From Tribonema minus (lineage: Eukaryota; Sar; Xanthophyceae; Tribonematales; Tribonemataceae), in NCBI GenBank assembly GCA_017506865.1, contig JAFCMP010000087.1, positions 186,001-250,000 of the forward strand: a stretch of DNA of 64,000 nucleotides, written 5' to 3'. Positions within the stretch are counted from its first letter, which is position 1. The number at the start of each line of letters is the position of its first letter. Made by a program: the position numbers and the translations under genes. Shown here piece by piece: positions 44,781-57,393 of this stretch. A model generated the notes under the pieces. It was not told the origin of the DNA. It searched no databases and saw nothing but the letters and a program-made list of their open reading frames with translations.

Positions 44781-46473
44781 ATATGCTGAAATGTCCTTCT
44801 CTCTCACACAGTATCGCACGTTGCCAGTAAACTCCTGCCTCAGTGCCCGACCACCCCGCCCGTGTGTCATCACGTGTACATACATACAGCTACAGCATGC
44901 GTGGACAGTAGCACAGTCAGCCAGCAAAGCCCATCTTCTGACTTACCTCATGCAGCAATGCCGCGCCAGCCGTGGAGGGATCGTCTATCACTTACCTCAT
45001 GTCATGTAACAGCGCTTGTGCCAGTTGCTCCAAACTTGATCTGTGAAATGCTTCCAACTTTGAGTATTGACCTGCACTGCCACAGACTGCCTACACTTAC
45101 CTCATGGTATAGTGGTTCCATCTGGTTGTTCTCCTGAGGCATGGTCCATGCATATGTCAGTCAGCCACACACTCGATGCCAAACAGTACCAGACTATACC
45201 TGCATCGGTCACTGATTACTCACCTGTCTGTGTCGCCTGCACTCCAGCTCGTGCTTTTACGAGCCGCTTGGAGAAGTGAATGCAGACCCATCATCATCGC
45301 ATACCCTGTGCAGCCCTCTTCTGAACTGCGCCGCCATTTAAAGTTTCTATAAAGGTGTTCACCTACTCTAAAATTGTACAAGAACACTCCACACTTATCT
45401 GGCTGTCGCCAGCCGCTTGCGTCCAAAGCAGATGACAGGGCCGATCCGAGGGCAGAAGTATGCCACTGGGGTCACCCTGGTCGAGATTGTTGCCATTCTG
45501 GAGCTGGCTTGATGAATGGCACGTGTGGGTTGAGGTCTTGTGTCATCTGTTCAGACACCAGTGCAGGCAGGGGTACAACAGCACAACAGTGGTTGTGAAT
45601 CAGGAGCGGAGAAGGGCAAGAACAGTGGTACTGCGCTGCTGATTGCAGACGGTAATTCGTACTTCGAAGTATCATATTACAACCAATTGCTGCCACTGCA
45701 TCTACATGGTTTAGAAAGAGCATTGTGTAGCAAATGCAACAAGAACGGATATCAGCGGAATGCCCAAAGGTCGACTGCTTTGAAGAGGAATGTAACAAAC
45801 TCTTGCAAGACCAACCACGGCAGCTCCTGCAAAGATGGAGCCTGACAAGCACACTACACAACACGTACTCTCAAGTAAACAGGGACATAAGTTTGAGGTT
45901 CATATCCTCAGCAACTCATCCATCAGCAGTGCAGAAGCAGAAACACAGAGGGCCAATGAACGTGGGGTACGCAGACCAACCTGTGTAAGCCGTGTCAGTG
46001 AGGGGCTTGCTGAGCACTGATGCCTTGTGCTTCTGGCGCTGGCCACTGTAGGCGCGTCACCCCAGTACTTGTAGTTGCATCCTGTCGGGCTCAAAATCAG
46101 CAGAAAAAGAGAGCAACAACGTGTCAGCAAGCTGCAATACAGCGCACTGGCTGTGAGCCTTCATGTTTGAGAGCTCCTACCGCTGCAGTCACAGCAACCA
46201 GTACATGGCCAAACGTTGCATTAGATGCCGTTATGTGCATGTAGGTGGGGCCATTGTGTGCACATTGTCTGTAAAACTGCATTATCACAGTTGCTGGTTC
46301 AAAAATGATAACGGCTCAGTGAGGTGTTGTCGTGTCGCAGAACATTGTGCTCACTTAGATGCCCGCATGCCAGCTTCCCACTGGCACAAAACCTTAACTC
46401 TCCTGCTCTCCCGCTGCACCGCCCATTGTCTTCCATGTGCATGGACCAAGCCATGCTCGTGCCGCCAGGTACA
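44781..46473. other. No confident gene; possible minus-strand exons
   Basis: Open minus-strand pieces near 45230-45330 and 45480-45620 (ALVSEQMTQDLNPHVPF) look protein-like and could belong with the exon at 44273-44526, but splice joins are not established. Confidence 0.35.
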
Positions 46474-47070
46474 GTAGCGTGCAGTACATCACTGAACACG
46501 CGTGCTAGAAGACCCTAATGCTGTTGCGTACTGAACGACAGCACACCCCTGCACAGCCTACCTGCCAGACACCATGACAGCGAGCACTTTTGCCATTCCA
46601 CAGAGCAGAGCGGCAAGCAGTGCACGCACTTGTGGGTGGTATACACTAAGCCTACTGTTGCACACCACCCACAAGGACACTACACAGTTCAAGTAGACAG
46701 TCAGACAGGCACCAACACGCCGACCGGCATTCCGCACTGGTGTTGAAAAGGTCACACATGGGGAGCAACACTTCCACTGGCGGGTTGGATCCGCAAAAGT
46801 GCACGCGTAGACTGTCCTAAGCAGCTTCTCGCCAGATCTGGAATGCCAGAAGAGTAATCCCTTCAAAGAAGAGTGATCCTTCCACTGCGAAGGTCTACGT
46901 CAAAGCGCGGTGCTGCTCACTAGTTTTCCATGCATGTCCTGTACGGGGTTTGCGACACAACGTCGAACGCATTATGGTGCCTGACAGCTCAGCCACTTTA
47001 AAAATGTGTACATGTCATCACGAGTACAGACAGGTCAAGCGTGTGCAGGCCATACAGCCAGACAGCAACA
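46474..47070. repeat. 597-bp segmental duplication, distal copy
   Basis: Second copy of 44185-44780, one base longer. The extra base falls inside the candidate exon (CAACAGTAGGCTTAG here against CAACAGAGGTTTAG in the other copy). Confidence 0.92.
46562..46816 (-). pseudogene. Broken duplicate of the 44.3-kb exon
   Basis: The same exon as 44273-44526, with matching acceptor and donor. A single-base insertion after CAACAG produces TAG and shifts the frame, so the downstream half (HPQVRALLAALLCG) is out of frame. Either this copy is a pseudogene or, if the insertion is a sequencing error, both are intact. Confidence 0.55.
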
Positions 47071-50000
47071 GTCGCCAGATGATCTTTCTCCCTGAAGCCA
47101 GTGCTGCCCTCCCCGCCATAGAGTCGTGTAATAGCAGGTGCATGTGCTACTTACCTTGTGAAGGAGTCAACAGCAGTGCTTTGTCGCGTAGCACTCACCT
47201 TTGCTGCCCTCTTCTTGCCTTTCACCAATCGTTTGTGATCAGTGAATACCCTCTGCTGCCTGCATTCCGCCTGATGCTGTCTACTGGTACAAATATAAAT
47301 AAGTAAGTACTACACTTTCGAGCTACCTCATGAGGGAACATGTTGGTGCATGTTGACCTAGGCGCTGTGGCAAACTGATGGATGCAACGCACACCTGCAC
47401 AGTGTTGGTGGCCATGTACTACCTCTACTCGCATATGACCACAAGGTGGTACTTATCTGTCATGGCGGAAGGGATCAGCTCGTGTGTAGCCATGTCTGAG
47501 TTGTTCTGCATTGATGGCGGTTCGTTGATGCTGGTCCTGAGCTGGCCTGATCATTAAGCAGGTGATGCTCAAATGTCTTCTGCTCCCTGCACACATCAGA
47601 AAGTTGATGGCATTTAAGGTCAATCTTGACATGAGCGCGATCAACAGTGATTGCAGCTAAGCATACAGGCAGGTGTGGTATCCCGGCACAGTCATACTGC
47701 AGTGTTCTGATTGAAAATGCTGGAATTGTCTTCATTTGAAAACCAAATTTTTGTTTACAAGCAAAGAATATAGGTACCTCTGAAGTATACACTATCCCCT
47801 GACAGCTGATAGTGTCGCTAAGTGTGCGGCAAAAGCTGCAAGAGTCTTGTGTAGTCGGGTATGCGGCAAAATGCTACCAGTGGCGTCTTCACATGTAGTT
47901 GCTGCAACCGCGTTGAATGGTGACACACACCAACTATTGCCTATCGCGCAATGTCGAATACGTGCACCACCCAAACCAAATGCTTGCACTGAAACTTGTA
48001 CAGTGTAAGTCAAGTTGCAGCACCCAAAGCGTGTGCACTGAACATCACACACAACCTTGCAACACATACCTTATGCATCGACATCGACTGTAGCGTCTAT
48101 GTAGGACATGTGCCAGAACAAAGGTGCAAGTTGACGCATACACCGGTCAAGGATGCCAGAAATGTCACACCTGAACTAGTTGCATAGAGAAGCTGCGCAC
48201 TATGGGGGTGCTGCTGCCGCTAATGCTCACGCAAGAGTGCAGTTCGCTCAAGTGCCAAGGCTCTGACCGCTGTTGCAGCAAAAGACAAGCATTGCCTTAG
48301 GACTGCTGGTGGTACGTAACCACGTCCTTAAGTTCTGCTCCTATGTATGAATGAGGAAATCTGCAGATTCATAGCCTCAGCGATCTTAACTTTGCTCCGT
48401 TGTGATCTTAACTGCTCTCCTTAGTAGCAGGTGGCACAAAGCCCACAAACATGCTTCATCACAGTTGCCACATCATGATTGCTAGCTAACCTCAGGATGT
48501 GTCCTGTCTTGGAGCTTACCTCTGGTGCAAAGCCACATCATCGTCACTCATAGCTTCCAGTTCCTTTGCCTATGTACGGTCTGTGTGTTTGCATGCCCCC
48601 CACCCTCGCTGCTGCTCCTCCGGCAGTTACCCTCCAAAAGTGACGGTTGGAGTGTCGCGGACCGCTGATCCGTGCAGATCATGCAGCAGCTGCAGGGTGG
48701 GGGAATGAGGGCAGCCAATCAGCGGCGGCGCAGTTAGCTAAGACATACTGCGACAGCATGCATGTGTGTACAATCGTGTCGAAAACGCGCCGCAGCTAGC
48801 AGTACGGCAGGGCGGCGCGCTCGCATCTGCCCAGGGCTTTGCACGCACGCGAGCTCTGCACAGTACAACACATCGGCGTGCTGATTCGAGATTCATGCGG
48901 TGCAACAGCAGCGGCTAGCACGCCGAAGGCCGCACTATGCACGACACACGTCAGTTGTTGAAATGGTGTTGGGCGGTGGGAATAACGATTGCTTGGCGAC
49001 ATTGTACAAGAACGTCAGCCGTATGCAACGCAGAAAGCTCTGCACACATGCGGCTCACCTGGTCATGACGTCCGCTTGCCCAGTGCCCGCGGGGCTAGCG
49101 AGAGGGACGACAGCTTGTTGACTGAAGTTTTTTGGCAGTTGGTCTCTGGACCGTGTGTCCCCCACAGCAACGCGTGACTCCGCCGCTCCGCTCTCCGCAG
49201 CGCGTCGCTTGTTGTCCACTGCAGGAGCAGTCTGAGCCTTGACGTGTTGGCCTGATTGCCCGGTAAGTGATGTGTGCGATCAGGTCAACTGACCTTTACG
49301 GATGCTCAGGATCGAGTGACTCGCCCGGGACCCTTCCCGGAGTAGTTCCTGGGAAAGTTGCAGTTGAAAGTTGAAATTTGAGTTGATGGGAAGAATTCGA
49401 AGAAGGGAGGAGGGAGGGAAGGGAAGGGAAGGGGGGGGGGGTGGTGTTGGCACAAGGGCTTACTTGCACGAGGAGAGCTCGCATCTTGATGCTGTCAGTA
49501 CGGAGCTGGGTGTGGCGCGCTGACAGGGAAATGTAACAAATGTTGCGGATTCCGGTGAGTGCAGCTTCAGACCGAGCAGGCAACATCGTAGAAAAGCAGG
49601 ATCTACTTGCTTGCAGGGCAGTCTCTTTGGCGGCAGGTGCTGCCACCAGAACTCCACGTCCAAGCGAATCTTTCTTGAAGAAAGCACGAGCAGCACGAAC
49701 AGGATTTCTGAGGCTTGACGTTCATCTGGATGTTCAGCAGAAGCAACTTTGAGATTCCTTGTGGCATATCGTGTGGACCCGATTCAAGGCCCTTCTACCG
49801 TCAAACGCCCCCTGCAGTGTAAACGACTTGCGAGGCGTATAGCGCAGCAGCTGTGTCACGTTGGCCCCCTATACATTCAACGACACGACCCGGTTTTGGC
49901 AGATTGCGCCAGCGCACTACAACATGGGCCTGGATCAGTGCTGTGCACACACACAAAGGTCCCAAATACACTGCTGCTGAAGTGGCTGATGTCAAGGGCA

Positions 50001-52066
50001 GCAGCAAACTATTACTACTACGCTAGCGGCATCGTCTCAACCATTGCAACTCCTATCGAGCGATATTAGGGTTCTTCATCAAGTTTGAAATGAGGTGAAC
50101 GGGCATTTGGCTATGGCGGCGCGTGGCGAACCACCCATGCCGTTGCCAACGACCGCCAGTCTTTCACGAAGTACACTCTGCCATGAGCGCATCGTGCCAG
50201 CTTCGTCCCCCCCGTCACGGCCCATATTGCCCATGCGCTGTAGATGAACCCCAGGACGGCGTTTGCAGGACCCCCTGACAGCCCCCCGTTGCGAGTTGTT
50301 TACTCGTTACTTTACGTCATAACTAATTGTCAGGGCTGCAAGTCTTGTGTACTCGCTGTGAGGCGGTTTCTCAACGCTACTATGCGGTTCACAGTTCCCG
50401 ACCGTGCTTCTCCTGGATATTTTGTGGAAACAAATTCGTGCACGTGCCACTTTGGGTAGGAACAGCTTGCGATGCAGGCGGTTTGAGTGGTCTCATCTGC
50501 AGCAATTGCATAGCGATGCTTGTAATCTGTTCGCCTACTAGAGGGCTCTGCAGCGCATGCTTCTTGTGGTGGTTGTGTACTTTGAAGTACGCAGTACGCG
50601 CATTACAGCCAATGCCTTCACAAGATGAGAAGAATCCATTGCCGTGTACCTCGTGCCACCAGTATACGCGCATTCAAATCAAGTGATAGCTTGCCCGTGT
50701 GAAATCTGGGGCAAGTAGAAAAAATCGCAATCCGTTAACGGTGGTCAGCCTCAGAAGTCACCTATTGCAGTCGCGATCATCAGCACCTTTGTCTCTGCAA
50801 AGTTCAACGTACTTTAATTGACCGAGAGAAGTTGCCTGAAACGACGCGCAAGGAATTTAGGAAACCATAGCGTAGCAGCAGCATGGAGCTACCGTGAGAA
50901 AGGTGTAGAGCTCGCACGCTTGCTGTCTTTCAGGTAGTTGAGAGAGAATCAAGAGTTGCGGCGCACCAGTCACATTGCAAACCATGCTGATGCGTTTGCC
51001 AGATGGAAGAGTGGAGCAATTCTGTACACAGGAATATGGGGTATTCCTGGTAGTTTAGGAGCTCATGATCTCTCGCAGGTTGCTCTTAGAAGCACTGGTA
51101 CAAATTACTTGATTGCTCTTGGATGCTTATGTGCTGGCAGGTTCTGTCAAGGTCTGGGGAAGTTCATGCTCCCACGCGATGGATGAAAGTAATTACGCAA
51201 AGTGTTTTGTGCATTTGACGAATGATCACTTCTCTACTTTTACACCGGCCAGCGCGCCCCCTGCTTCCTCTACTGCTATGCACTGCTAGCGTTGTGCCTG
51301 CCTGCATTGCCCGGCTTTCCATCACAACAATGCAGCAGCATGGGACTGCCGCACAATAGGGATACGGCTGACACGCTTGCGACAGCAGTGAATCAATCGC
51401 ATAGCAGTCTGGCAATCGTTTCAGCCTCTCTTGTAACAGGGTACAGGCCTCTTGCCCCTGAAGAGGCAAGAAGCAACATCAGCTGGGCAGCAGTGTACAT
51501 GCCACTTCAATTGGCCTGAATTGAAATCGCTCATGATGTGAAATTGTGAATTTGCCACGAGTCATGATGAATTGCAGATGAGCGTTGTGCACTGATTTCC
51601 GTTGTCTGAGCGCCAACAAACTGTGCCGCTTGCCAGTAGCTGCATTGCGATCCGCCCCTGCGAAATGTCCAGCCCTAAACTCAATGCAGGTCTCAGCTGA
51701 AGCTGGTTGGTGATGCCATCTTGTTACCTCATCACTCTCATACCCTTTGCCAGGTTGTGGTTGCTTCTTAAGCTTCTCCAAAACGTCACCGAACTGTGGC
51801 AGTCCTCTTGTGTACCGCCATAAGTGATTGCCACATGTTTGTTGATACCGCTCGTCAGTGCCTGCCCCATTCCAGTAAGTACCTATACCACAGCATGCAA
51901 GTATTCACAGACAAATTGGGGAGACGCCTATAATGTGTGAAGAAGATCTGCTGCTGATGAACGTTTCATTCCTTCTCCCTTTCTTTCCCCCCCAACCCCA
52001 ACCCCCACATGTATGAACGGGACTAGAGGCGGGTTGCAGTTGAAGTAGGACGCCCCACACTTTTAA
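47071..52066. other. Gene-poor region
   Basis: A candidate minus-strand exon at about 47550-47790 reads AAITVDRAHVKIDLKCHQL and may belong to the 44-48 kb gene. A purine-rich tract (49390-49440, GGGA/GGAA units ending in G10) lies in otherwise unremarkable DNA. No other gene, RNA gene or mobile element is recognised. Confidence 0.4.
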
Positions 52067-53660
52067 ATGGAGCGTCTCTGCGGTGCTGTGGTGCATGTGC
52101 TGGAGGGACAGACAGCACTTGCGGCGGCATGTGCAGAGGCAATGCTGCGTAATGAGCATCAGGTGATGATGCTCCGCAGGCAGATGATGTGTGAAACACA
52201 GAGCGCCCCCCCCGCTTGCTTTGTGACATTGCAGGAGCACTCTCCCTCGGAAACGTTGCATTCGCATGTATGCACTGTTGGGTATGCAGTGTGCAATGCA
52301 TTGGCTGAGCTTTACTGACTTTAGTTGAAGTGTATGCAGCGTATCTGCTGTGGCACAGCGGGTCATGTTGCAGAGGTCCGGCGTCAGTGCTCCAAGCACA
52401 TGGCACTGCATCATGCATATACAGCGAGGCTGCATATGTCCACAAATGTGTCGTCTATTGTAGCTGCCAATTGGCCATTCCAGATGCTGACCAGTAGTTG
52501 GCATTCAAGGCATTGGCAGATCAAAAGGCGATTAGGCGGCTAATTCCATGCGTTGCAGTGGATGCTGCAGCATCATAGCCGACCACCATCTCTACTCACA
52601 CCATGGGCTGCAAGCGACACATTGCTATGCTTGACCATTTGTAACAATGGGAGCTGTCTGTTGCCGCTACTAAGGTGGTCTCTGCTGCTGCGATCTAATG
52701 TGTGATCAGGGTGACATCCCAACCCTATTTACCCCTACCCTTCAAGCAGCAGAGCAGTGCAGCCCTATGTGATTGTTTACTCGTCTTTCAAAGCTAAGCA
52801 CTGCGCTACACGATCATCATCATACATGGTGTCGGCAAGAGCAGCGCTGCTCACGCGCAAGTGAGCGTTGTGAGGCGGCAAGGTCAGCGCCTTATTACTG
52901 TGCATGCATTGGGTGGCAAGGTCAGCGCCCTATGACTATGCATCGGGCTGCTTCTCAAACCTACCACCTGCGCTCCTCCTGCTGCCGCCCTGTCGGCGTC
53001 TCTCCTATTCAGCGCGCGCAGAGAGCATGACACAAAGCTTGAGCAAGTGGTGGCGGGGGTGGAGGCGGCGTACCGGCAGGCACGCAATGCCTAGGAGCAG
53101 GTGCTGGCAGCAGCAGCGGCGGCGGCAGCGGCGGCGGCGGTGGCGGCGGCGGCGTGATCTTGAGGTGAGAACCACAATTGACTGTTACATGCATTGCGCG
53201 TCTAGTGGCAGCTTTCACGTGTGCTACAGCAGGCGTTGTGTACTGGCTCAATGACGGCGGCGCAGCGCGGCGCGGCGCGGCAAGTAGCACTGCAGCATTG
53301 GTTGTACAGCTGGAGTCAATGCCTCCGGGCGCGGTGACCTACTTCAGGGCTTGTGGGTATGTCGAGGGGAGCTGTGAGTGTGTGAGCAGTGGTGTACTCC
53401 GAGGCTGCACATACTTGCAATGGCAAGACTTGAAGTACCATACTAACACTGCCGCCTAAAAAGTTGCCTTACAAGCCATCCCTCCCCCCCTCGACCATCG
53501 CGTGGCACATTGCTCAGGCACACAAAGTGGCGGCGCGTATGCTGCGCGCTTCGATGCGACTGTTTGACGCTGACACAATGATCTGCAGAAGTATCTGGTG
53601 GCGAGCACAGATGCGGCAGCAATGACAGCGCAGGCGCACGCGGTCACTGCGCATCGTCCT
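52067..53660 (+). pseudogene. Decayed plus-strand exons with in-frame TAG codons
   Basis: Several plus-strand pieces read like exons but are interrupted. They are 52067-52318 (VVHVLEGQTALAAACAEAM), 52485-52545 (LAFKALADQKAIRRL, preceded by TAG), 53010-53155 (EHDTKLEQVVAGVEAAYRQ, then TAG, then a long Ala run) and 53585-53667 (KYLVASTDAAAMTAQAHAV before a GTGAGG donor). The character is helical and coiled-coil-like. The TAG codons sit where Gln could stand, consistent with CAG-to-TAG mutation. I do not recognise the parent gene. Confidence 0.35.
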
Positions 53661-53702
53661 GCGAGGTGAGGTGGAAGCAGTATGTTTTGACCATTACCAT
53701 CA

Positions 53703-53764
53703 TATGCATGTACTTTTAATTGATATTCGCTCAGGGCGCGAAGAAGCTCACTATGCATGTACTT
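53703..53764 (-). mobile_element. 36-bp retrotransposon tail with 13-bp TSD
   Basis: TATGCATGTACTT occurs at 53703-53715 and 53752-53764. The 36 bp between them match the 3' terminus of the 36.9-42.5 kb element with no gaps (about 31 of 37 positions, including the core TCGCTCAGGGCGCGAA). This is an extremely 5'-truncated insertion. The diverged tail inside a perfect duplication suggests a different subfamily rather than great age. Confidence 0.82.
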
Positions 53765-54520
53765 CCATTGTTATTGCATGTGCAGCAAAGAGTGTCGACT
53801 CTGTTGCATCATTATCAGTGGTAGAAGTATCATTATTAAGAGTGCAGTCGTCACCCTCTGCCTCGGCCATTATAACACTCTGCACTCTCAAGAATCAGTT
53901 CACATCGCCATTAGAACCCTGCTGTTCATCCAGATGGTTCTACTGCACTATGGCAGCAGACATGGTATTTGGCTTTTGACTGAAGACAGTGTTCTATATC
54001 AACTGCATTGTGACCCTCACGAAGAAGTTCACTACTATGTAGCCTTGTCAAAATCACACGCACCCTGCCATTCAGTTTGAGTCGCTCAATATCATGCACT
54101 CCACTGTGCTGATGCAGGTCTGGGGCACTGTCATGCTGACACGCATCATCAGCAGCAGCAACGGGCATTGTATTTGCACAAGCCCGTGCAGAGCGCGCTC
54201 TAGCAGCAGCTGGCGAGCAAAGGTCGGGAGGCTGCGTGCTGGGGCGTAATGTGATGCATCGGCTCTGCTAGCAGGTGCACACACTGCCACTACTGTCTAA
54301 TCATCGCACATGTAGACAGTGGGTAGGGCTGGTGACATGGCATTTTTGGAGAGATGCACGGTGTGGTGTAGCGTTGCAGGGTCGTACTTCTATGAAGCAG
54401 ACCCAGCGAGGCGCAATGAACACGAAGTGTATGTTCAAATGCTAGCCTTCAATACATGACGATGGTAGCGGAACTTCTCAAAGGCTACAGCCCTGACCAA
54501 TCTGTGCAGTGTACACATGA
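53765..54520. other. No gene recognised
   Basis: Short frames only. A possible remnant LHKPVQSAL-TAG-QQLASKGREA near 54170-54235 resembles the interrupted pieces upstream. Confidence 0.35.
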
Positions 54521-54818
54521 AAACGAATCAGAAGATCATAGAGCTCTAGGTGACCAGGGATGGTTAGCCTAAGTGCCTTCCGCCAATCACCGTGGTCGCC
54601 GCTGCTGCAGCAATTGGCCACGAGTCAAACAGTACCACCGTATCACCAGTCAAAAAGACTTCTGTGTGCAAGCTTTTAGCGCTCGAGGCATGGGTGTTCA
54701 GTATTGGAAAGGTCTCACGTGTTTGGTAGGCCAGCTCCAGCCGGCAGCCCAACACAGAGGTTCAGCAGCAAGTGACAGCGCTCTTGAATGCGCGTTGTGT
54801 AGAAGGTGATGGCGCAGG
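54521..54818. repeat. 0.3-kb interspersed repeat, copy B
   Basis: This is a diverged copy of the repeat at 428-760 and 62212-62540. It shares AAACGAATCA at the start, AAGACTTCTGTGTGCAAGC in the middle and CAACACAGAGGTTCAGCAGC later. It ends earlier than the other two (after GGTTTTGAAC). Its minus strand keeps the longest open version of the shared peptide-like segment. Confidence 0.75.
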
Positions 54819-56729
54819 TTTTGAACATGTGTATGTTGTAGTGGCAGTCATACTGACATGAGCTCATGTTGACTCACCGCTTGCATGCTAGTACCATGTG
54901 AGGAACAGGTGGAGCCCGCAAACTGACACTTGACTTGTGCAGCAGAAAATCCTTGTTGTGAGGTGCCAACAACAGTCAACATCAACTTGAAGTTAGCCAA
55001 TGCCTGGCACATCGACCTGCCCTGCACGCGTACTCTGCCAATGGCCATTTCCTCTTCTCCCCCTGTACAGGAAATGCGCTCCAGAAGTTGTGATTCTCCG
55101 CAACCCAAGCTTATGCACAGGCGACTCAGGTCAACATCAGACTCCGCAGCAAGACCAAGACCTTAGAAACTCCACTATCGCAGATTGCACAGATGCTGCA
55201 TGCCCGGTAGTGACCATCACTCCATGCTGCAAGCAGCAGCATTATGTGTGCTGTCATGACAGCTTCGGCTGCTGCGCCCTTTACATCTCTGAAGTGTTGC
55301 TTAGTTCGCAAATGAACATGGAATCCTTTTTTCATAAATCAACCGTGACGGCTTTTTTGCAAACTTGCAGTGCAACTTGCTTTGAGCTCGCTACCACCTT
55401 TGCTCCTCATTTGAATCCGACCAGTGACATGATTCATGATGAGTGGTGCCTGCATGATGGTGATTCTTGCACAACGCTGTTCTGTGATGTGTATGGCTGT
55501 CCTCAGTGTCTAACCTGCAAATGCTTCAGGGGGTCAAGTTTGCCTGTAGCAACTACCTTACTTGTGACTTGCGTGTGCAAGTGTGCGTGTGCCAATGCTT
55601 TGTGCAGTAATCTGCCAGTGTGTTGGTTTAACATGCATATTGCGAATTCCCCGTAGTCCATCTGGATTTGCAGAAACGAACCAGTGCTTGGTGAAATGAA
55701 ATAGAGGTACATAAAATATCTGTGCTTGAATGCATTTCAACACAGCATAATTTGGTAGGTGGTGCTCGAGTGTGCCTGTCAAGGATCTGGTACAACCAAT
55801 ATATGACCTCGTGCAAAGTTTTTCAATGGCGAAGCTGCAGTTGGCTTTTGAGTTTGCTCCCCGAGCTGATGCTGCAGGTTTGCCTAGCACAGTGCACAGA
55901 GTGTACCACTCTGCAGTACTGCGACGGACGGAGTACACATGTTTGCATACTATGAAGTGCATTGTAGATGCAGTCGCACAGTGTGCATTGGTAACATGCA
56001 TGTCATCAAACGCAGCAATCACACATCATGAGTTCTGGTTTCACTTTGTAAGGAAGCCTAAAGAGCACATATGCAGCAGAAGACGTCATGGCGTGTGCGA
56101 TATTGATAGAGCTTAAATGGAGCACGCAGGCGAGTGCGCGGGATATGCATGTATAACGACCAGACTACCACAAGCAAACATAGACAGGCTGCAAGCTTTA
56201 AGAAAAGTTGTGCCACACAATGAAGCTGCTCAGCAATCATGTCTTCCCGAACTACATGGCAGCAAAAGTAGCAATGGGGAGAGATGAACAGCCAAAAGCG
56301 CCTCCCTGAAGAGACAGCATTCCAACAATGCATCAAATGTATGCGCGCAACTGAGCGCTGGAGAGGCAGCACGTGCAATTGCTGCTTGTCAACAACCGCT
56401 ACTACTGCAGCCACAGCTAACTCAAGCAAGCACGGGAGTTGAACAATTCAGCTTCAGTGTGCACCCTCCAAATTTGATCGGTCGTGTTGTCAGCAAAGCA
56501 GAAGACAGTGCTCAGAGGCAAAAGGGCATGAATGTTCATATGCAAAACTGCTTTTTGTCATTTGTCAACACGCATCTATGACACATGGCATGAAGCTACA
56601 TCAAGCTGGTCAGGCGGCTTCATTCTCCCAACTCAGGAAGATCTCAAGAATGAGGGCACAGCGCAGACTAGGCTGCTGCGTTGACGCAAGCTTCTCGATT
56701 GCATAGGCAACCCGGCCTCCCTTGGGCCT
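54819..56729. other. No gene recognised
   Basis: A 218-codon plus-strand frame (55000-55656) has no upstream ATG context or recognisable domain and overlaps antisense frames. I do not support it as a gene. No repeats or RNA genes are seen. Confidence 0.4.
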
Positions 56730-57212
56730 TTATAAATTCAAGTCCATACGCGCAGCACGCTCCCGCTTGTTCAGGGAGCCATAAGGTTTGCCCCAAAACG
56801 CGTGCAGGAACTCCCCTATGTCCTGGTCGTTCACAGCATCACTAGCTAAATCATCAATGCTGCATCCGCCCCACTGATCGATTGCTACAATGCACTTCCG
56901 CGGCTTCTTCCATTCCCTCAGCAGAATGCGAGAAGGGGCACCAAGTGCACGTGTCGCCCTTGCCGCAGGGGGTGCAGCAAGGGCAGCACCGGCCGCACGC
57001 GCTGGCGTATGCACGTCCACAGACAGGGGGGCACCGCCAGCAGCAGCGTTGTTGCAGGGCACTGGTGGCGCAGGATGGGTGCTGCGGTACGCCTTCACAG
57101 GTGTGAAGGACGCACCGTCGACGACAACCTCCAGCTGCATCTTGAGAGCTGAAACAAGAGCTTGATCCTGCACCACTGCTTCCCACTCCCCTAACTCCTG
57201 CTGCTGAAGCGA
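56730..57212 (-). CDS. Candidate terminal exon, unknown protein
   Basis: On the minus strand, TTGCTGCAG at 57221-57213 is followed by an open frame of 160 codons ending at a stop at 56730. It reads SLQQQELGEWEAVVQDQAL, passes through an Ala/Pro-rich stretch and ends with KCIVAIDQWGGCSIDDLA and FWGKPYGSLNKRERAARMD. No ATG begins the frame and a stop precedes it, so it would be a 3'-terminal exon. No family recognised. Confidence 0.35.
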   Translation of the reverse strand, partial: SLQQQELGEWEAVVQDQALVSALKMQLEVVVDGASFTPVKAYRSTHPAPPVPCNNAAAGGAPLSVDVHTPARAAGAALAAPPAARATRALGAPSRILLREWKKPRKCIVAIDQWGGCSIDDLASDAVNDQDIGEFLHAFWGKPYGSLNKRERAARMDLNL

Positions 57213-57393
57213 CTGCAGCAATCATCGACAGATGTCGCGGGAGCGGTGTTGAGCACGCACAGCTCTGTCTGCAACCATGAGAAAAGCACATCTGGGGAAC
57301 AGTAGTTACGTCTTGGAGTCTGCGGTTATCATCCTTTTACATCAAAGTATGAGAAGGATCCGCTGCACCGCTTCACTTTTTGCGCATTTGCAG

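Noticed and set aside
52067..54235. Reassigned TAG (stop-codon recoding)
   Set aside because: argC in this window terminates with TAG at the expected family length, and other confident genes use TGA or TAA; pseudogene decay is simpler.
55000..55656. 218-codon plus-strand ORF
   Set aside because: It is a long frame without recognisable domain or convincing coding composition; it overlaps antisense frames and no splice partners were evident.
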